Source: Diadophis punctatus similis | Lineage: Eukaryota; Chordata; Lepidosauria; Squamata; Dipsadidae | Assembly (NCBI GenBank): GCA_023053685.1 | Contig: JALIGW010000003.1 | Location: 139,652,626 to 139,716,625, forward strand | Direction of reading: 5' to 3' | DNA length: 64,000 nucleotides | Shown here: piece by piece, positions 12,721 through 24,226 of the stretch | Position numbering within the stretch: position 1 is the stretch's first letter | Layout: each line of letters begins with the position of its first letter | Translations under genes and position numbers: made by a program | Notes under the pieces: model-generated | Databases searched by the model: none | What the model was told of the DNA's origin: nothing | Seen by the model: the letters and a program-made list of their open reading frames with translations, nothing else

Positions 12721-13269
12721 ATGCCAGTTGCCAAGCGCCTGAATTTCGATCACCTAACCATACGGCTGCTGCAATGGCTGTAAGTGAAAGAACTAACGGT
12801 TGTAAGTCATTTTTTTCAATGTGGGCAAGAATACTCACTAGAAAAAAAAATTTATTCCCTTTCTATACAATGCAATCCAAGCTGGCTTTGTGAGAAATAA
12901 GTCAATCCATTTTTAAGCGTCTTCTAGGACTACTTGGACTATTTATAGATTAGTCTGGGCAATTTACAGTATGTGATCAATGCCAGTTAGCCAAATCTTT
13001 TTCCAAAATTGGGCTAATTACTTGAACATCAGAACTCCATAGACAAATCAGTTCCGTTAAGTAAACACAATGGGCAGGAGATCCAATCCGGGTCGATCAC
13101 TGAGACCAGAGATTTAGTCTTCCAAGCTTTCAGACTCGAGCTGGAGCCCATCCTCCTCTCTGAAGTTTACATTTTACAATGCGTACAATAAATGATCACA
13201 GCTTTAATGCTATTGTTACTTCAAATGGCTGCTAAAGAATGGTTGCAAGTAGAGGGCTATCTGTACTTC

Positions 13270-14717
13270 TCAAAGCAATGGAAAATCATAGTATTAGATG
13301 GACAATCCCTTAATCTGATTTATACCTATTACATTACTTTGGAGTCCTGTTTAAAGAAAGAGTGATAACTTCTAGATGTCAGCCACTTCTCCTCAGCTAG
13401 AGTAATGTCTTCTTTTTGATGGACAGATGAATTTGGATTCTTTACTCATTTCTTCTTGCTTCCATGAGTAAACAACTAAGCACATGTTACAAAGAGATTC
13501 CCTATGTAATGAAAGGAGAGCTTTTTGCTAAGCTGCCTTTATTTGAGAGCAAGCCTGCTATTTCAACAAGTATGTAGGGTCTGAGTTTTACCTTTTTCAG
13601 ACCCAGGAGCACTAACTGGAGTATCTTAGGAATGTATTAGAGATCATTTGTGTAATCTATGATTCAGCCCCTGTAAAGTAGCCACTCTTAGCCTTGCATC
13701 ATCCACATGTATTGGTCTACTACTCCGGCATGGAGGACACAAGAGAAGATGATTCTACAACCCTTAAAATGAGATGCTTTATACTACTGGGACAATATCA
13801 CATAGCTTGGGTGGTGTGATTATTGAGTAATTTTGGAGTAAGCAACATTTTCCAGGAGTAAGCACATTTTGAATGTTGAGAGCAAGGCTGACACTCTACA
13901 AGCCTGCTACATAATATTTACTTGTCAGGAAGCAAAACTGGTGAGGTTTGCCCACTATCCCCTCTAACCAGATTTCCCCATCAAATCAACTTAATCATTT
14001 TGGAGATGGGGAGGGTTGAGGAAGGCAGGCACACTTTTGAGTAAAGCACTGGCCTACAACCAACCACTATTTTATTTTCTAAGAATATAGAGACATTATT
14101 ATGAGAGGTCCTTGGTGTTCTCTGAGCTTGCTTGCTTTTTTGCAGACATTTATTACCCAAACTAGGTAACATCATCAGGGCTAGGTTAGTCTAATAATAT
14201 GATATTATGTTAGCAAACCTTGGTGTAGCCATGTAGAGCAAAATATTTTGTTTTTCACAGTATTTCCAAATGATTTTTCTCTTTCAGTTTTAAAATATAA
14301 AGCAGGAAAGAGAGCAGGAAAATACTAGATTTTAAGGATGCGTTGGGGTTAACACAGTCCAAAGCTAAATGGCTTCTAAAGTGTCCGAAGAATTCCTTGC
14401 AGCCATAATTTCTATCCAAAACTGAGGAAAATGGAAAGTGACAGCAGACATTCTTCACCAAGGCACAAGCTCCTATCTGAGAATGCAACTTAATGGGATG
14501 CTAAATTCTTGCCATCATAAATTTCAGAAGGCTTAACCATAAGGCAAATAGGTTAAAGGTCACTCACAAATGTTTGCTTTCTGCATGATAAACGTCAGTT
14601 TAAGTTAGGGTTTTGATTGAACAGGCTCCATGCTGCATTCTCATAAGATGGAAGTACAATCGGCTCTTCCTTCCTCCCTTGTGGATGAATTTCTGGAGAA
14701 CCTTGCGGTGGTGAGCC
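13270..14717. other. Unique-looking AT-rich DNA
   Basis: No repeat family, RNA gene or convincing reading frame. Confidence 0.45.
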
Positions 14718-14725
14718 GCATTGAT

Positions 14726-15076
14726 CAGAGGTGGGTTCCTCCCAGTTCGGACCGGTTTGCCCGAACTGGTAGCAAACCACTGGTGACATCACAATGACAT
14801 CACAGAACCAGTTCTGTCGGTGCCGGTCCGTAGACACCGTCATCTTTTTTTTGGAAATTTTTTGGGGGGAATTTATTTATTTATTTGGAATTTTTTTCTG
14901 ATTTTTTTTCTTCTGCGCATGTGCAGAAGCCGAGTTTCTGACACTGTGCATGCGCCGCCATCTTGTTTTTGCCTTTGGGGGGGTTTGAAAATTTTCGGTA
15001 TTGCGCATGCACGTGTGCGGCCACGCAGCGTGGGAGGAAGTGAACCGGCAGCGAGGTAAGTTAGAACCCATCCTTG
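14726..15076 (+). mobile_element. GC-rich hAT MITE, GGTGGGTTCC group
   Basis: It starts CAGAGGTGGGTTCCTCCC and ends GAACCCATCCTTG. Flanks are GCATTGAT (14718-14725) and CCATTGAT (15077-15084), 7/8 identical. The core has CTGCGCATGTGCAG (NRF1-like) near 14912 and GCCGCCATCTTG (YY1-like, inverted) near 14953. No coding capacity. Confidence 0.85.
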
Positions 15077-15084
15077 CCATTGAT

Positions 15085-16637
15085 ATATGTTACATCATGA
15101 ATTCAATTCCTCACTCAAGCTTTATACAGTATGCTTAGATAAGGAAGATGGCACCTTAATGAGATTGAATCCCCTGACATTAAGGCTCGTGCTTATTTTA
15201 CACAACTAGGATTCCATATTACATTACAATGCCTTGTGCCCAGAAGTTGTTTTTTTTTAAATGTGTATTTATAAATATTTCAGCTCCCTCTCTACTTGTG
15301 TGGTGTCACATTTCTTCCTCCCAATTTATTTTACCTACATTACAGCTGTAAGTAAATAAATGACAGGGTTTGGCCCATCATTAACAGACAGATCATCCTG
15401 GCCCATCATTAACAGACAGATCATCCTGTATCAGGGCTGAGAAAATGGGAAAACTTGTCATCTGTCTGGTTCTCCTCACATTGTCTGTCAGCTTCGCTGC
15501 ATCTGGGCTGCATGTCACAGGCATCTGAACAAGCTGAACATAACGGTAAAAAAAAAACCCTCCATCAGCTTGGGATTCAAATCAATCAAAACGGACAACT
15601 GTAGCCACAAGGCAGACTTTGGGTTAAAGAAACAGATGCCGAAGGACTTATCCTCCCTTGCCAGCCAGCCTGCTTGTGCTTCTTGTTGGGACCGACAGCT
15701 CAAGCTTATTCAAACTCCTCATTCAAATCCCTTCCTTGTTTTGGCGGGATTCATCTGTTGGTGGTAAAACAGAGAAGGGGAAATTAAACAGCTGTTAAAT
15801 CTGGGAATGAAGACAGTTGTGACTAAGCTTATCGTGAGGCCAAATCCCATTATTTTTATGTGAGGCTTCTGAATTCCAGTGCAGCAGGAATGGAAAAAGG
15901 GCCTGAAATTGTTGGGATGACTCACTCAAAACTTTGCCAGTGGACTGGAGGATTAACATAAATCTAGCCAACTAAAACCATCCAACCATTCCAACGAGGA
16001 GGCATGGAAAAGTGGATTTTGATAATTTGTTGCTCAGTCCAAGTCATATTCATTTTAGGTCACATATCTAGTCTAGCCTAGTGGGCAACATCCCACACAT
16101 TACTCCTGAGGTCTCCCTGGTTAAATTTCAGCTGATCCACACTTGCAAGTCAACCATGTCTATTCACATAGAATATGTTTCCTTAAACAACCATAAAACT
16201 GTGCTGGAAGAGATATAAAAATATTTCTTATTAAATGTACAATACAGATAGTATAAGTCTTATCACCTAGGCTGAAACATCTTAAATATCACTCTTTTTT
16301 AACAGTTGTGTGTACTTAGTATACAGTACTAATTCAAAATATTTCCTTTGCTGTTCCATTCTTTTCTCTTTTAGGGAATTTTCATCTGTTTGCTTTAATA
16401 ACATCAAAATATTCCTCACCGAAGGCCTGTAGTGTTACAGACCAATTTTATTCAATTAAATGGTAAAGGAAGGTGGGAGAAGTGACCATTTTAGTAGATG
16501 AAAGATGGAACACATACAATTAAGTATTTTGTGGTAGAAAGGGTTTCCGTGGGGTGCTGTGGCAGCTGAGACTGAAAGGAAAGAAAAGACTGAGGAACTA
16601 GATGGTAGATGTAGCAACAATTCATACCAATTAACAA
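15085..16637. other. Unique-looking DNA with one short tandem duplication
   Basis: The only structure seen is the 28-bp duplication listed separately at 15371. No gene is supported. Confidence 0.45.
15371..15426. repeat. 28-bp perfect tandem duplication
   Basis: A unit starting TGGCCCATCATTAACAGAC occurs twice in direct succession (15371-15398, 15399-15426) with no visible mismatch, so the duplication is recent. Confidence 0.9.
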
Positions 16638-16645
16638 GCTCCATA

Positions 16646-17015
16646 CAGTGGTGGGATTCAAATAATTTAACAACCAGTTCTCTAACCTAATGACCAGCTG
16701 GATAGGTGTGGCTCAGTGGTCATGTGACCGTGTGGGCGTGGCCAACTCAACATCACTCACGTCGATGGGCGCTTCGCCTTAGCTGTTACAATGTAGTAAG
16801 GGTTAACCAGAGAGGCAGTTTCTGTAAGGAGGGCAATAAAGATTAGGCTAGAAATAACACCAGGATGTTTCCTTCCTGCCTTCCTTACAGGATTAGCCCT
16901 GTAAAGTGGAAAAAAACAAAATAAGATTTCTTCCAACAACCGGTTTTTTGAACTGCTTAGAAAGTTAACAACCGGTTCTCCCGAATAGGTGTGAACTGGC
17001 TGAATCCCACCACTG
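16646..17015. mobile_element. hAT MITE, CAGTGGTGGGATTCA variant
   Basis: Ends CAGTGGTGGGATTCAAAT and CTGAATCCCACCACTG are flanked by a perfect 8-bp duplication GCTCCATA (16638-16645, 17016-17023). AACCGGTTCT-type subterminal motifs relate it to the elements at 22860 and 58890. Length 370 bp, non-coding. Confidence 0.88.
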
Positions 17016-17140
17016 GCTCCATACCTTTAAAATGATCCATTATGACTAATCTTCTATTTAATCTTTTTGTTATGATATTTTACTGATATTAGTTCTATTT
17101 TGGGAATGGTAATAAAGTTATTTGTTTTTTTTTTAATATA

Positions 17141-17346
17141 CGGGTTGAGCAATCTAGTGGTGAAGACGCTTGTTTCCTACTCAGAGGTTGAGAGTTCAAT
17201 CCTAAGTAGCAGCAGATGTTTCTCTCTTAGGGTACAAAAAAAATCTGCTGCAAACTCCGAAAGGGCATCCAGCCAGCAAATGCTCAACTCCATCAAGTCG
17301 CCCTGATTCTACCCCAGATTAAGGGATTACGAGGTTGTAAAAAGGA
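17141..17346 (+). mobile_element. tRNA-derived SINE, unnamed family
   Basis: The head CTAGTGGTGAAGACGC plus a B-box-like GAGAGTTCAATCC resembles a tRNA promoter. The 3' part (GGGCATCCAGCCAGC ... GATTAAGGGATTACGAGG) has the look of an RTE/BovB-type LINE tail. Family name not established. Confidence 0.5.
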
Positions 17347-17948
17347 GGTTTTTTAAGAAACATGAATACAATAAAAAATATACATTGATTTTAAATATTC
17401 CATTATTTCATCTGCAGTTATTTCATTCTGAGAGTGAACATTCTCCCCATATCTTCCACCCAGAGCATTTAGGAATATATATGATTTAGAATTACAGGCC
17501 TTAAAATGGTATAGAATTGTGTCAAGAAATCTAATAACCCAAGAATAATGTTTTAACTTTTTATATTCAGCTAACAAATTGCCTTGAAGGTCTGAAAAAG
17601 TTAATGGCAACACCCACAGTCATGCAAATGATAAAGTGCCTTTTCCACCCTCCTGAAATGGCATTTGTGGGACTATTTTTCAGCTTTGTTCCGAGACAGT
17701 AATATGCAGCGCGCTAAATAAATAATGTCAGGCAAAAGTGTCAGGAATAATGCCAAAACAATAATGATTTTGTAGCAGTTGTAGAAAGCTCTTTGAAGGA
17801 TAACAAAAACTATAGGCCAAACAATGGCAGACTGTTTGGTTTGCGCCACATAGAATATTTAAGCGCTGGGCTGTTTGAACAGCCTGTGGGAACTAAAGCA
17901 ATTTCTCTGAGATTGCTGCATGGAAAAATCCCTGCCGGGTTAAAAATG

Positions 17949-17983
17949 GTTGTGTGTGTTTATGTATGTGTATGTATATATGT

Positions 17984-18052
<69 letters not shown>

Positions 18053-18072
18053 GAATATGTGTGTGTGTGTGC
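17949..18072. repeat. (GT)n microsatellite
   Basis: An imperfect start (GTGTATGTATATATGTGC) leads into a pure GT run at about 17990-18049, then a second short run to 18072. Confidence 0.95.
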
Positions 18073-18148
18073 ACGCATACAGTTTGGAAACCCCTGTTCT
18101 AAGTGAATGAGATATAGGACCAACTATTCAATGCAGGAGACTCTACCA

Positions 18149-18505
18149 CAGGGGCAGATTGCTCACTTATCTATACCGTTGCGCTGCGCATGCATCTCCA
18201 CGTTTCGGGTGTGCGCGCACTTGCTATGCACGCGCGCCTCCTCACGTGATTTTGCTTCTGCGCATGCACGGAAGCAAAATCTCGCCAAAATCTCACGAGG
18301 GGACGCGTGCACGTGCGAGATTTTGGCGCGATTTTGCTTCCGCGCATGCGCAGAAGCAAAAAAGCCCAAAAATTCTCACAAAAAGATGGCAACGTGCACG
18401 ACGGAACGGCGGAGACGGCACCGGAGCGGTCGCGCGCAAATTGCGCAATCGGCCACTCTCTACTGGAGCTACACACCGGACAGCTCCAGTAGGAACCCAC
18501 CACTG
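18149..18505 (-). mobile_element. GC-rich hAT MITE, GGTGGGTTCC group
   Basis: A perfect 8-bp duplication CTCTACCA lies at 18141-18148 and 18506-18513. The end is AGGAACCCACCACTG. The core is rich in CpG and has repeated GCATGC palindromes, with an exact NRF1 consensus CGCGCATGCGCA at 18341-18352. It contains AAATCTCGCCAAAATCTC-type direct and inverted repeats. Several overlapping reading frames are compositional artefacts. Confidence 0.88.
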
Positions 18506-18901
18506 CTCTACCATGTTTTGTAAATAGCACTAAAATGTGCGGTATTGCAATGACTATGCTTGGGTAAATAAACCAGAGTGTTCACAGCTACAACACTTCC
18601 CTTACCTATTTATTAGGAGCACCAAGAAAACCATATTTGTACATGATGACACAGTCTAGACAGGTATACATGATATTCACCTTCAAGGTCATGAGTCTGC
18701 ATTTTTAAAGAGCAATATCAACCCTTTGAATGGTCCCCTTTGGTTCCCTTCTTCCATTTTAATGTTTTAAGTTAGGTTGGGACTGACCTTTATCTCTCAA
18801 TTCTTTCTGTAGATGGAATCCTAAGTAATGAAAACCAAGACTGCAAGGTTCAAAAGACTTAAGTGTATAGTTTGCATATTTCACAAAATTTACATACCCC
18901 A

Positions 18902-19030
18902 CAGTAGTCGGTTCTGAATTTGTTTGCCACTGCACATGTGCAGAAGCATCCTAGGTGGGTGGGCAGAGCCTCCCATCATTGCCACTACCAGTTCTAAGAA
19001 CCGGTCTGAGCCGAGAGCAACCCATCACTG
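18902..19030 (-). mobile_element. Short GC-rich hAT MITE (129 bp)
   Basis: The perfect duplication ATACCCCA (18894-18901, 19031-19038) brackets CAGTAGTCGGTTCTG ... CAACCCATCACTG. The core has ACATGTGCAGAAGC, a degenerate NRF1-like half, and AAGAACCGGTC. It matches the 63151 copy in orientation and is the reverse of 20341 and 49578. Confidence 0.85.
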
Positions 19031-19117
19031 ATACCCCACTCATATGACAGTGGTTCACATTGCTCGCCAAAGTGTTAACGGTTTTAAATCACAACATGCT
19101 AAGACGTTTTATGCTGA

Positions 19118-19270
19118 AGGTCAGATAACAGATAACAGATAACCAGAGTTGGAAGGGACCTTGCAGGTCATCTAGCCCAACCCCCTCCCAAGCAGGAGAC
19201 CCTACATCTGCCTCTACCTAGGATCAAACTCATAACCTCCTGATTGTGAGGCAAGAGCTCCACCTCTAGC
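19118..19270 (-). mobile_element. CR1-group LINE 3' end (minus)
   Basis: A short (AGATAAC)n tail on the left precedes AGTTGGAAGGGACCTTGCAG and GGTCATCTAGCCCAACCCCC, the reverse complement of the standard CR1 3' end. 5'-truncated. Confidence 0.75.
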
Positions 19271-20332
19271 CAAGGTCGATGAAACATATCTTAACTTTCC
19301 TTTTCAAAAACAAACGCAGGAGTGTCACGACAAATCTAGAGACCATTAAGTATAGTATTAAGCAGAACAGGTTCCCCCACTCACTTTCCACTGCGATATT
19401 TCTATATCCAGATTTTGAAATCAATAAACATTTTTTCCTATCTCACTAAATAGTACAAGTTTTGGTATGCAATGTTACCTACTTTTTCCCACACCCTGTT
19501 TCTGTACTGAACATATCAAATCTATCAAACAGTTTTTCAATAACTGCTTGTCACAGATTCCTTCTAATCTGAGCCATTAAGTCACCTGACCAATGTCTAA
19601 CTTCCTCTCAGGTGTGTTTGTTCACCTGGCTAATCCTCATAGACAAGGTCATCAGTTATAGCTGGAGCTAGGTGTAAATATGCCTGCTTGTCATTTAGTC
19701 ATATATTTTATTCTGACAGGTAACAGAGGCATATAAATAAGGTTTGGCAGAAATAGTGACAGTGGTTATATTAATAGTAATAATAGCAATTACATTAACA
19801 ATTACATCAATGTATAATGTAATAATAAAGATGTGTCACAATCAGTTTATGTCTGGCTTTGCTTATAAGAAAGTTCACCAAAAGCATCACTCGCTGGTCT
19901 TTAAAAAGTTTACAGATTCATCTTGTCAATTCATATAAATGGGTTATAACTCTAATCACAACATCTTTGCTATACTGAGGCTGTAAAGCATCCCCTATGC
20001 AAAACCAGAAGTGTAAGGTCATCTTTTCCACTGGAAATCTGTCATGAAAAATGCACATGACTTGCAAATGATAGCTTTAATGAGAAACGGTAAACTTAAC
20101 GGCTGGTGTTGTTGGTCCCCTAATTGCACTGTGAAGTTTGAAAGCTTAATGCAATATTTAAAAGTGGGATAAAGTCTCCCATTTCTCCCACGCACTTCTT
20201 GAAACTCACAGCTCTTGATATGAAAATATGCAACAATTTGTAGACTTAGGCACTGAGCAATAAAAATGGAATGGTGGAGGATTTGCAAATGTTCTTCCCC
20301 CTATTGCATTTATGTCCCCCTTTATTTTTGGC
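19271..20332. other. Unique-looking AT-rich DNA
   Basis: Short TAA/ATA-rich tracts near 19770-19830; nothing else supported. Confidence 0.4.
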
Positions 20333-20340
20333 TTTCAAAT

Positions 20341-20469
20341 CAGCTGTAGATTGCTTCCGGTTTGGACCAGTTCTTAGAACCGGTAGCGCCAGCGGCAGGA
20401 GGCTCCGCCCACCCACCCGGGACGCTTCTGCGTATGAACAGTGGCAAAATATTTTACAACCCACCTTTG
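20341..20469 (+). mobile_element. Short GC-rich hAT MITE (129 bp)
   Basis: Flanks are TTTCAAAT (20333-20340) and CTTCAAAT (20470-20477), 7/8. It carries GGACCAGTTCTTAGAACCGG (inverted repeat) and GGAGGCTCCGCCCACC, shared with 49578. The NRF1-like core is decayed to CTTCTGCGTATGAAC. Confidence 0.8.
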
Positions 20470-20538
20470 CTTCAAATGTTAAGCTAGAAGGTCTGAATAT
20501 TTACTGGCAGTGGAGCAATCTAATGCTTTATTTTAAGG

Positions 20539-20660
20539 CAGGGATGTCAAACTCGCATCGTCATGTGACATATTGTAACTTTTCCCCTTTGCTAAACCGG
20601 GGGTGGGCGTGGCCAGCGGGTGATGCATCCGGCCCGCAGGCCGCAAGTTTGACTCCCCTG
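20539..20660. mobile_element. hAT MITE, CAGGGGTGTCAAACTC family, short
   Basis: The perfect duplication TTTTAAGG (20531-20538, 20661-20668) brackets CAGGGATGTCAAACTCG ... AAGTTTGACTCCCCTG. Only 122 bp; a deletion form of the 5658 family. Confidence 0.88.
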
Positions 20661-20688
20661 TTTTAAGGGCTCCATTGATTGAGTACAT

Positions 20689-20823
20689 CAGAGGTGTCCA
20701 ACCTTAGCAACATTGAGACCTGTGGATTTCAACTCCCAGAATTCCCCAGCCAGCATGTCTGGCTAGGGAATTCTGGGAGTTGAAGTCCACAAATCTTAAA
20801 GCTGCCACGGTTGGATACTCTTG
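20689..20823. mobile_element. Palindromic hAT MITE (AACTCCCAGAATTCC family)
   Basis: CAGAGGTGTCCAACCTTAG at the left pairs with the right end. The two internal halves (AACTCCCAGAATTCCCCAGC and GGGAATTCTGGGAGTTGAAG) make an almost complete hairpin. Flanks GAGTACAT and GATTACAT agree at 7/8. Relatives lie at 48096, 51907 and 59504. Confidence 0.85.
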
Positions 20824-21076
20824 GATTACATCAGTTTTTCCAATGTTCTTTGGCAAGAGTTTGGAAGATGAAAATCATGTTGAGGAGACTTTTCTTTTCC
20901 ATAAAAACAATTTAATTTGGTTGAACTCTCAAAACAAATCAATTTTTTTACTTTGATGTAATGGATGTAAATATAGGAAGGCAGAAGACATTCCAACTGA
21001 ATGTTAGGAAAAAATTTCTATTTTAGTAAGATCAGTTTGGTAGTGAAAGAATCTGATTGTCCCAAAAGGTGTAGGC

Positions 21077-21365
21077 CAGTGATGGCGAACCCTTTTTTCC
21101 TCGGGTACCAAAAACGTGTGCGCACGTGCTATCATGCATGCACGAGTGCCCACACCCATAATTCAATGCCTGGGGAGGGCAAAAATGGCCTGTTTCCCAA
21201 CTTCTGGTGGGCCTGGTAGGCCTGTTTTTCGCCCTCCCCAGGCTCCAGAGGCTTCCCTGGAGCCTGGGGAGGGCAAAAACGCCCTCCCTTGTCCTCCCAG
21301 AAGCCCTCTGGAAGCCTAAAATGTCCCCCCAGAGCCTCCGTGCAAGCCGAAAATCAACTGGCACT
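21077..21365 (+). mobile_element. hAT-like element, CAGTGATGGCGAACC family, right end lost
   Basis: The left end CAGTGATGGCGAACCC is characteristic. The interior has a GC-rich inverted repeat around GCCCTCCCCAGGCTCC / GGAGCCTGGGGAGGGC (about 21220-21270). No matching right terminus or duplication is seen, so the element seems truncated. Confidence 0.65.
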
Positions 21366-22600
21366 TCCACTCTGTAACTGGATCTAAATATTAGGAGGCC
21401 AGCAATTTATTCTCCCAAAGAATGATTAGCAGTATTAACTATGCTATATTCTAAAAGTGAAATCAGGAAAAAAAACTGGAGAATTATGTAAACATCTGAC
21501 CTCTAGTTCTAAAGTTTGATCAAAACTCCAGGCAACTGCTTCATTCAAACCTTCATTCAAACAAATAAACCACAGCACATTTTTTCAGCTCTGATATTAC
21601 TCTTACTGTGGAAATGGTAACTACTTAGAATGCATTCTGTAATATTGTTTGAGTGTAAAATCATGAAAAATATGGTACCTGATTGTTAGGCAGAATATAT
21701 CTTTATGAACCAAATAAGAATGATTTTGCCTATATGTTTTATATATCTCTGTAGCAAAAACATGCAATTTTAGATATGAGTGCAGTCAGTACTTACGGTA
21801 ATTCTGAGACCGGCAACATGGAAAAAGATAAACTGAGTTCTTTAAGTTTCCTAACGGGGTTCAAATATGGTAACTTGCAGAAACATCTTGCAACCTATCC
21901 AAGGAGTATCTTTACAGTATTCTCCACAGTGTCACAATTACACATACCTAAATTGCCTATTTAAAACTTATTTTAAATGTGAGGTCTTATTCTAAGGACT
22001 TCATTCCTACAAGGGCCAGCACGAAAGTATAAATCAGGCTAATAAAATCCCTATCCTTTCAGCATGAAATGGCAAACTGTGAACATGCTCAAGGTAAAAG
22101 ACCTGTTAAGTGCAGAGAAGTTGTTTTATCAATTTTACATTTCTGTCTGAAACTCTCTTTCATGTTGTCTTTCAAAATGAGCTTTTCCTGGAGGTTGAGT
22201 TTACAGCCTGTCTGCCAGCAGCTTTCATATTTTGACTGCACACATCTAAATTCGTAATAAAAGTTCTGCCCATGTTGGATGTGCATTATGATGTTGCACA
22301 CACGTACAATAGGGAAAAGGTTTGTTCAACGCTGCTTTCATCATTTTGACAAAAGCAATGGATCCTGACGATGACTGATTATTACAATGGTGAATTAGGT
22401 TCTTGGAAGGGTTAAGGGTTAAGGAAGCTAAGGGTTAAAGGTGTTAGTTAGTAAACCAATCTGAAATCTTTCAGTCTGGAAGAACGTGGACACAGCAAGC
22501 TTAGACTGTTGAGAAAAAGGTACAAGAATGTATGGGCCCTGGACTCTAAAACGTGACTTAATAAAATTTGTTGTCTCTGGGCCAAAAGGTAGGCAAGACC
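21366..22600. other. Unique-looking AT-rich DNA
   Basis: No repeat family or supported reading frame. Short frames near 21776 and 22069 are not recognised. Confidence 0.4.
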
Positions 22601-22604
22601 GAAA

Positions 22605-22690
22605 TGGTGTAGGGACTCCTGCTTGAGCGGAGAGTTGGAATAGATGACCTACAAGGTCCCTTCAAACTCTAATAATCTGTAATCTGACCT
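22605..22690 (+). mobile_element. CR1-group LINE 3' end fragment
   Basis: CTCCTGCTTGAGCGGAGAG then GACCTACAAGGTCCCTTC and an AATCTG tail match the CR1 terminal region seen in reverse at 19118. About 85 bp survive. Confidence 0.65.
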
Positions 22691-22859
22691 GACAATGTGA
22701 TCCTGTATGATCTAGGTTAAAAAAATAGAAATATAAAATGAGGATTTAAAGAAAGCTATACATTTTAATAACATAACATGCAGTGTGTGTTTTTCTCTTT
22801 ATTTTTTTTTCTCTTTATGTTTAAAGATAGGTCTCATTCAGGTTTTTCTCTCTTTGGAG

Positions 22860-23148
22860 CAGAGGTGGGTTTCAGCAGGTTCTGACAGGTTCTGGAGAAC
22901 CGGTAGCGAAAATTTTGAGTAGTTCGGAGAACCCATAAATACCACCTCTGACTGGCCCTGCCCCCATCTATTCTCTGCCTCCCGAGTCCCAGCTGATTGG
23001 GAGGGAATGGGGATTTTGCAGTACCCTTCCTTGGAGTGGGGAGGGAATGGAGATTTTACAGTATCCTTCCCCTGCCACGCCCACCAAGCCATGCCCACCA
23101 AGCCACGGCCACAGAACTGGTATTAAATTTTTTTGAAACCCACAACTG
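22860..23148 (+). mobile_element. hAT MITE, CAGAGGTGGGTTTCAGC variant
   Basis: The perfect duplication CTTTGGAG (22852-22859, 23149-23156) flanks CAGAGGTGGGTTTCAGC ... GAAACCCACAACTG. GAGAACCGGTAGCG near the left end ties it to the GC-rich group, but the core (GATTTTGCAGTACCCTTCC repeated twice) differs. A reverse relative lies at 58890-59061. Confidence 0.88.
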
Positions 23149-23156
23149 CTTTGGAG

Positions 23157-23976
23157 ATTTTAGTTTTGTTGCTGGCGGTGTTCAAAGGTTTTGTTTTTAT
23201 TTTCTAGGGCTTTTTTTGCTATTTTATCTTTTAGTATATAGATAAATATAGTTTTCTTTCTCATTATATACTGTAACCCTTTTTATATAATTGGTCAGAG
23301 ATCCTTTTATATAATAGTGCAATCACTGTATCTTTATATTGCTACTTAGATTCCATTATAAATAATTAAGGAGTAGCTAAAATGTTTTTAAAGTATAACA
23401 TATAGATTAATTGTAGGTGTAGATTATACTGTATCTATATATCTATATATCTATATAGATGATGTAGATATAACAAGAAATGTTGGTAAGCTATCTAATA
23501 GTACTTTGATTAAAGTTCATTGCTGTCACACAGCAGCAGTGAAAGCCCTCTTCACAGTAGATTTACAAGTTCCCAGCTTCTCAGCCCACACACTATCCAA
23601 CCAAATAATATTAGCATATAAAATTCTGGCTTGCTGAAAGGAAGGAAAAAAGCCAGTGAGAAAAAGAACCAATCTTCTCTAGTTGAGAAAGAATTCAAGA
23701 CACTAGGAACCGTTTCCCCAGAAATTAATTTCAGCCCACTTGGAAAATGTGTTTGCTTTTATACCTTCTTTTCTCTGATGATTTTTGAAATTTTTACCTT
23801 ATGGGAATAGCAGCCCTTTTTACAAGATAATTCATGTGATCAGTTTTGAGCTCTAGGCTTTTAAAAATTGTTGCATAATTCCAAGTGAGCAGTGGATGTT
23901 TAACTTGGCTCAAATTCTAATTATTCAGCCTGGCATGATCATATTTCTATTCTGTAAGTGATAACTATTCATTCTC
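23157..23976. other. AT-rich DNA with a short TATCTA tract
   Basis: Only a short TATCTATA run near 23430-23460 stands out. Confidence 0.4.
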
Positions 23977-24008
23977 TCCTCTCTCTCCCTCTCCCTCTCT
24001 CTCTCCCC

Positions 24009-24094
<86 letters not shown>

Positions 24095-24146
24095 TTCCTT
24101 CCTTCCTCCCTCCCTCCCTCCCTCCCTCCCTCCCTCCCTCCCTCCC

Positions 24147-24225
<79 letters not shown>

Positions 24226-24226
24226 A
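23977..24226. repeat. Pyrimidine-strand compound microsatellite
   Basis: (CTCTCC)n, then (TTTC)n, (TTCC)n, (CCCT)n and a second (TTTC)n. Roughly 250 bp of polypyrimidine/polypurine DNA, of the type able to form triplex structures. The Lys/Glu and Phe/Leu/Ser frames here are artefacts. Confidence 0.97.

Noticed and set aside
15371..15426. CRISPR-like direct repeats
   Set aside because: Only two adjacent copies with no spacers; vertebrate-type DNA.
18107..18530. Overlapping 120-138-codon frames with Cys/His/Ala-rich sequence
   Set aside because: They follow the CpG-rich, GCATGC-repetitive MITE core on both strands; no codon structure.
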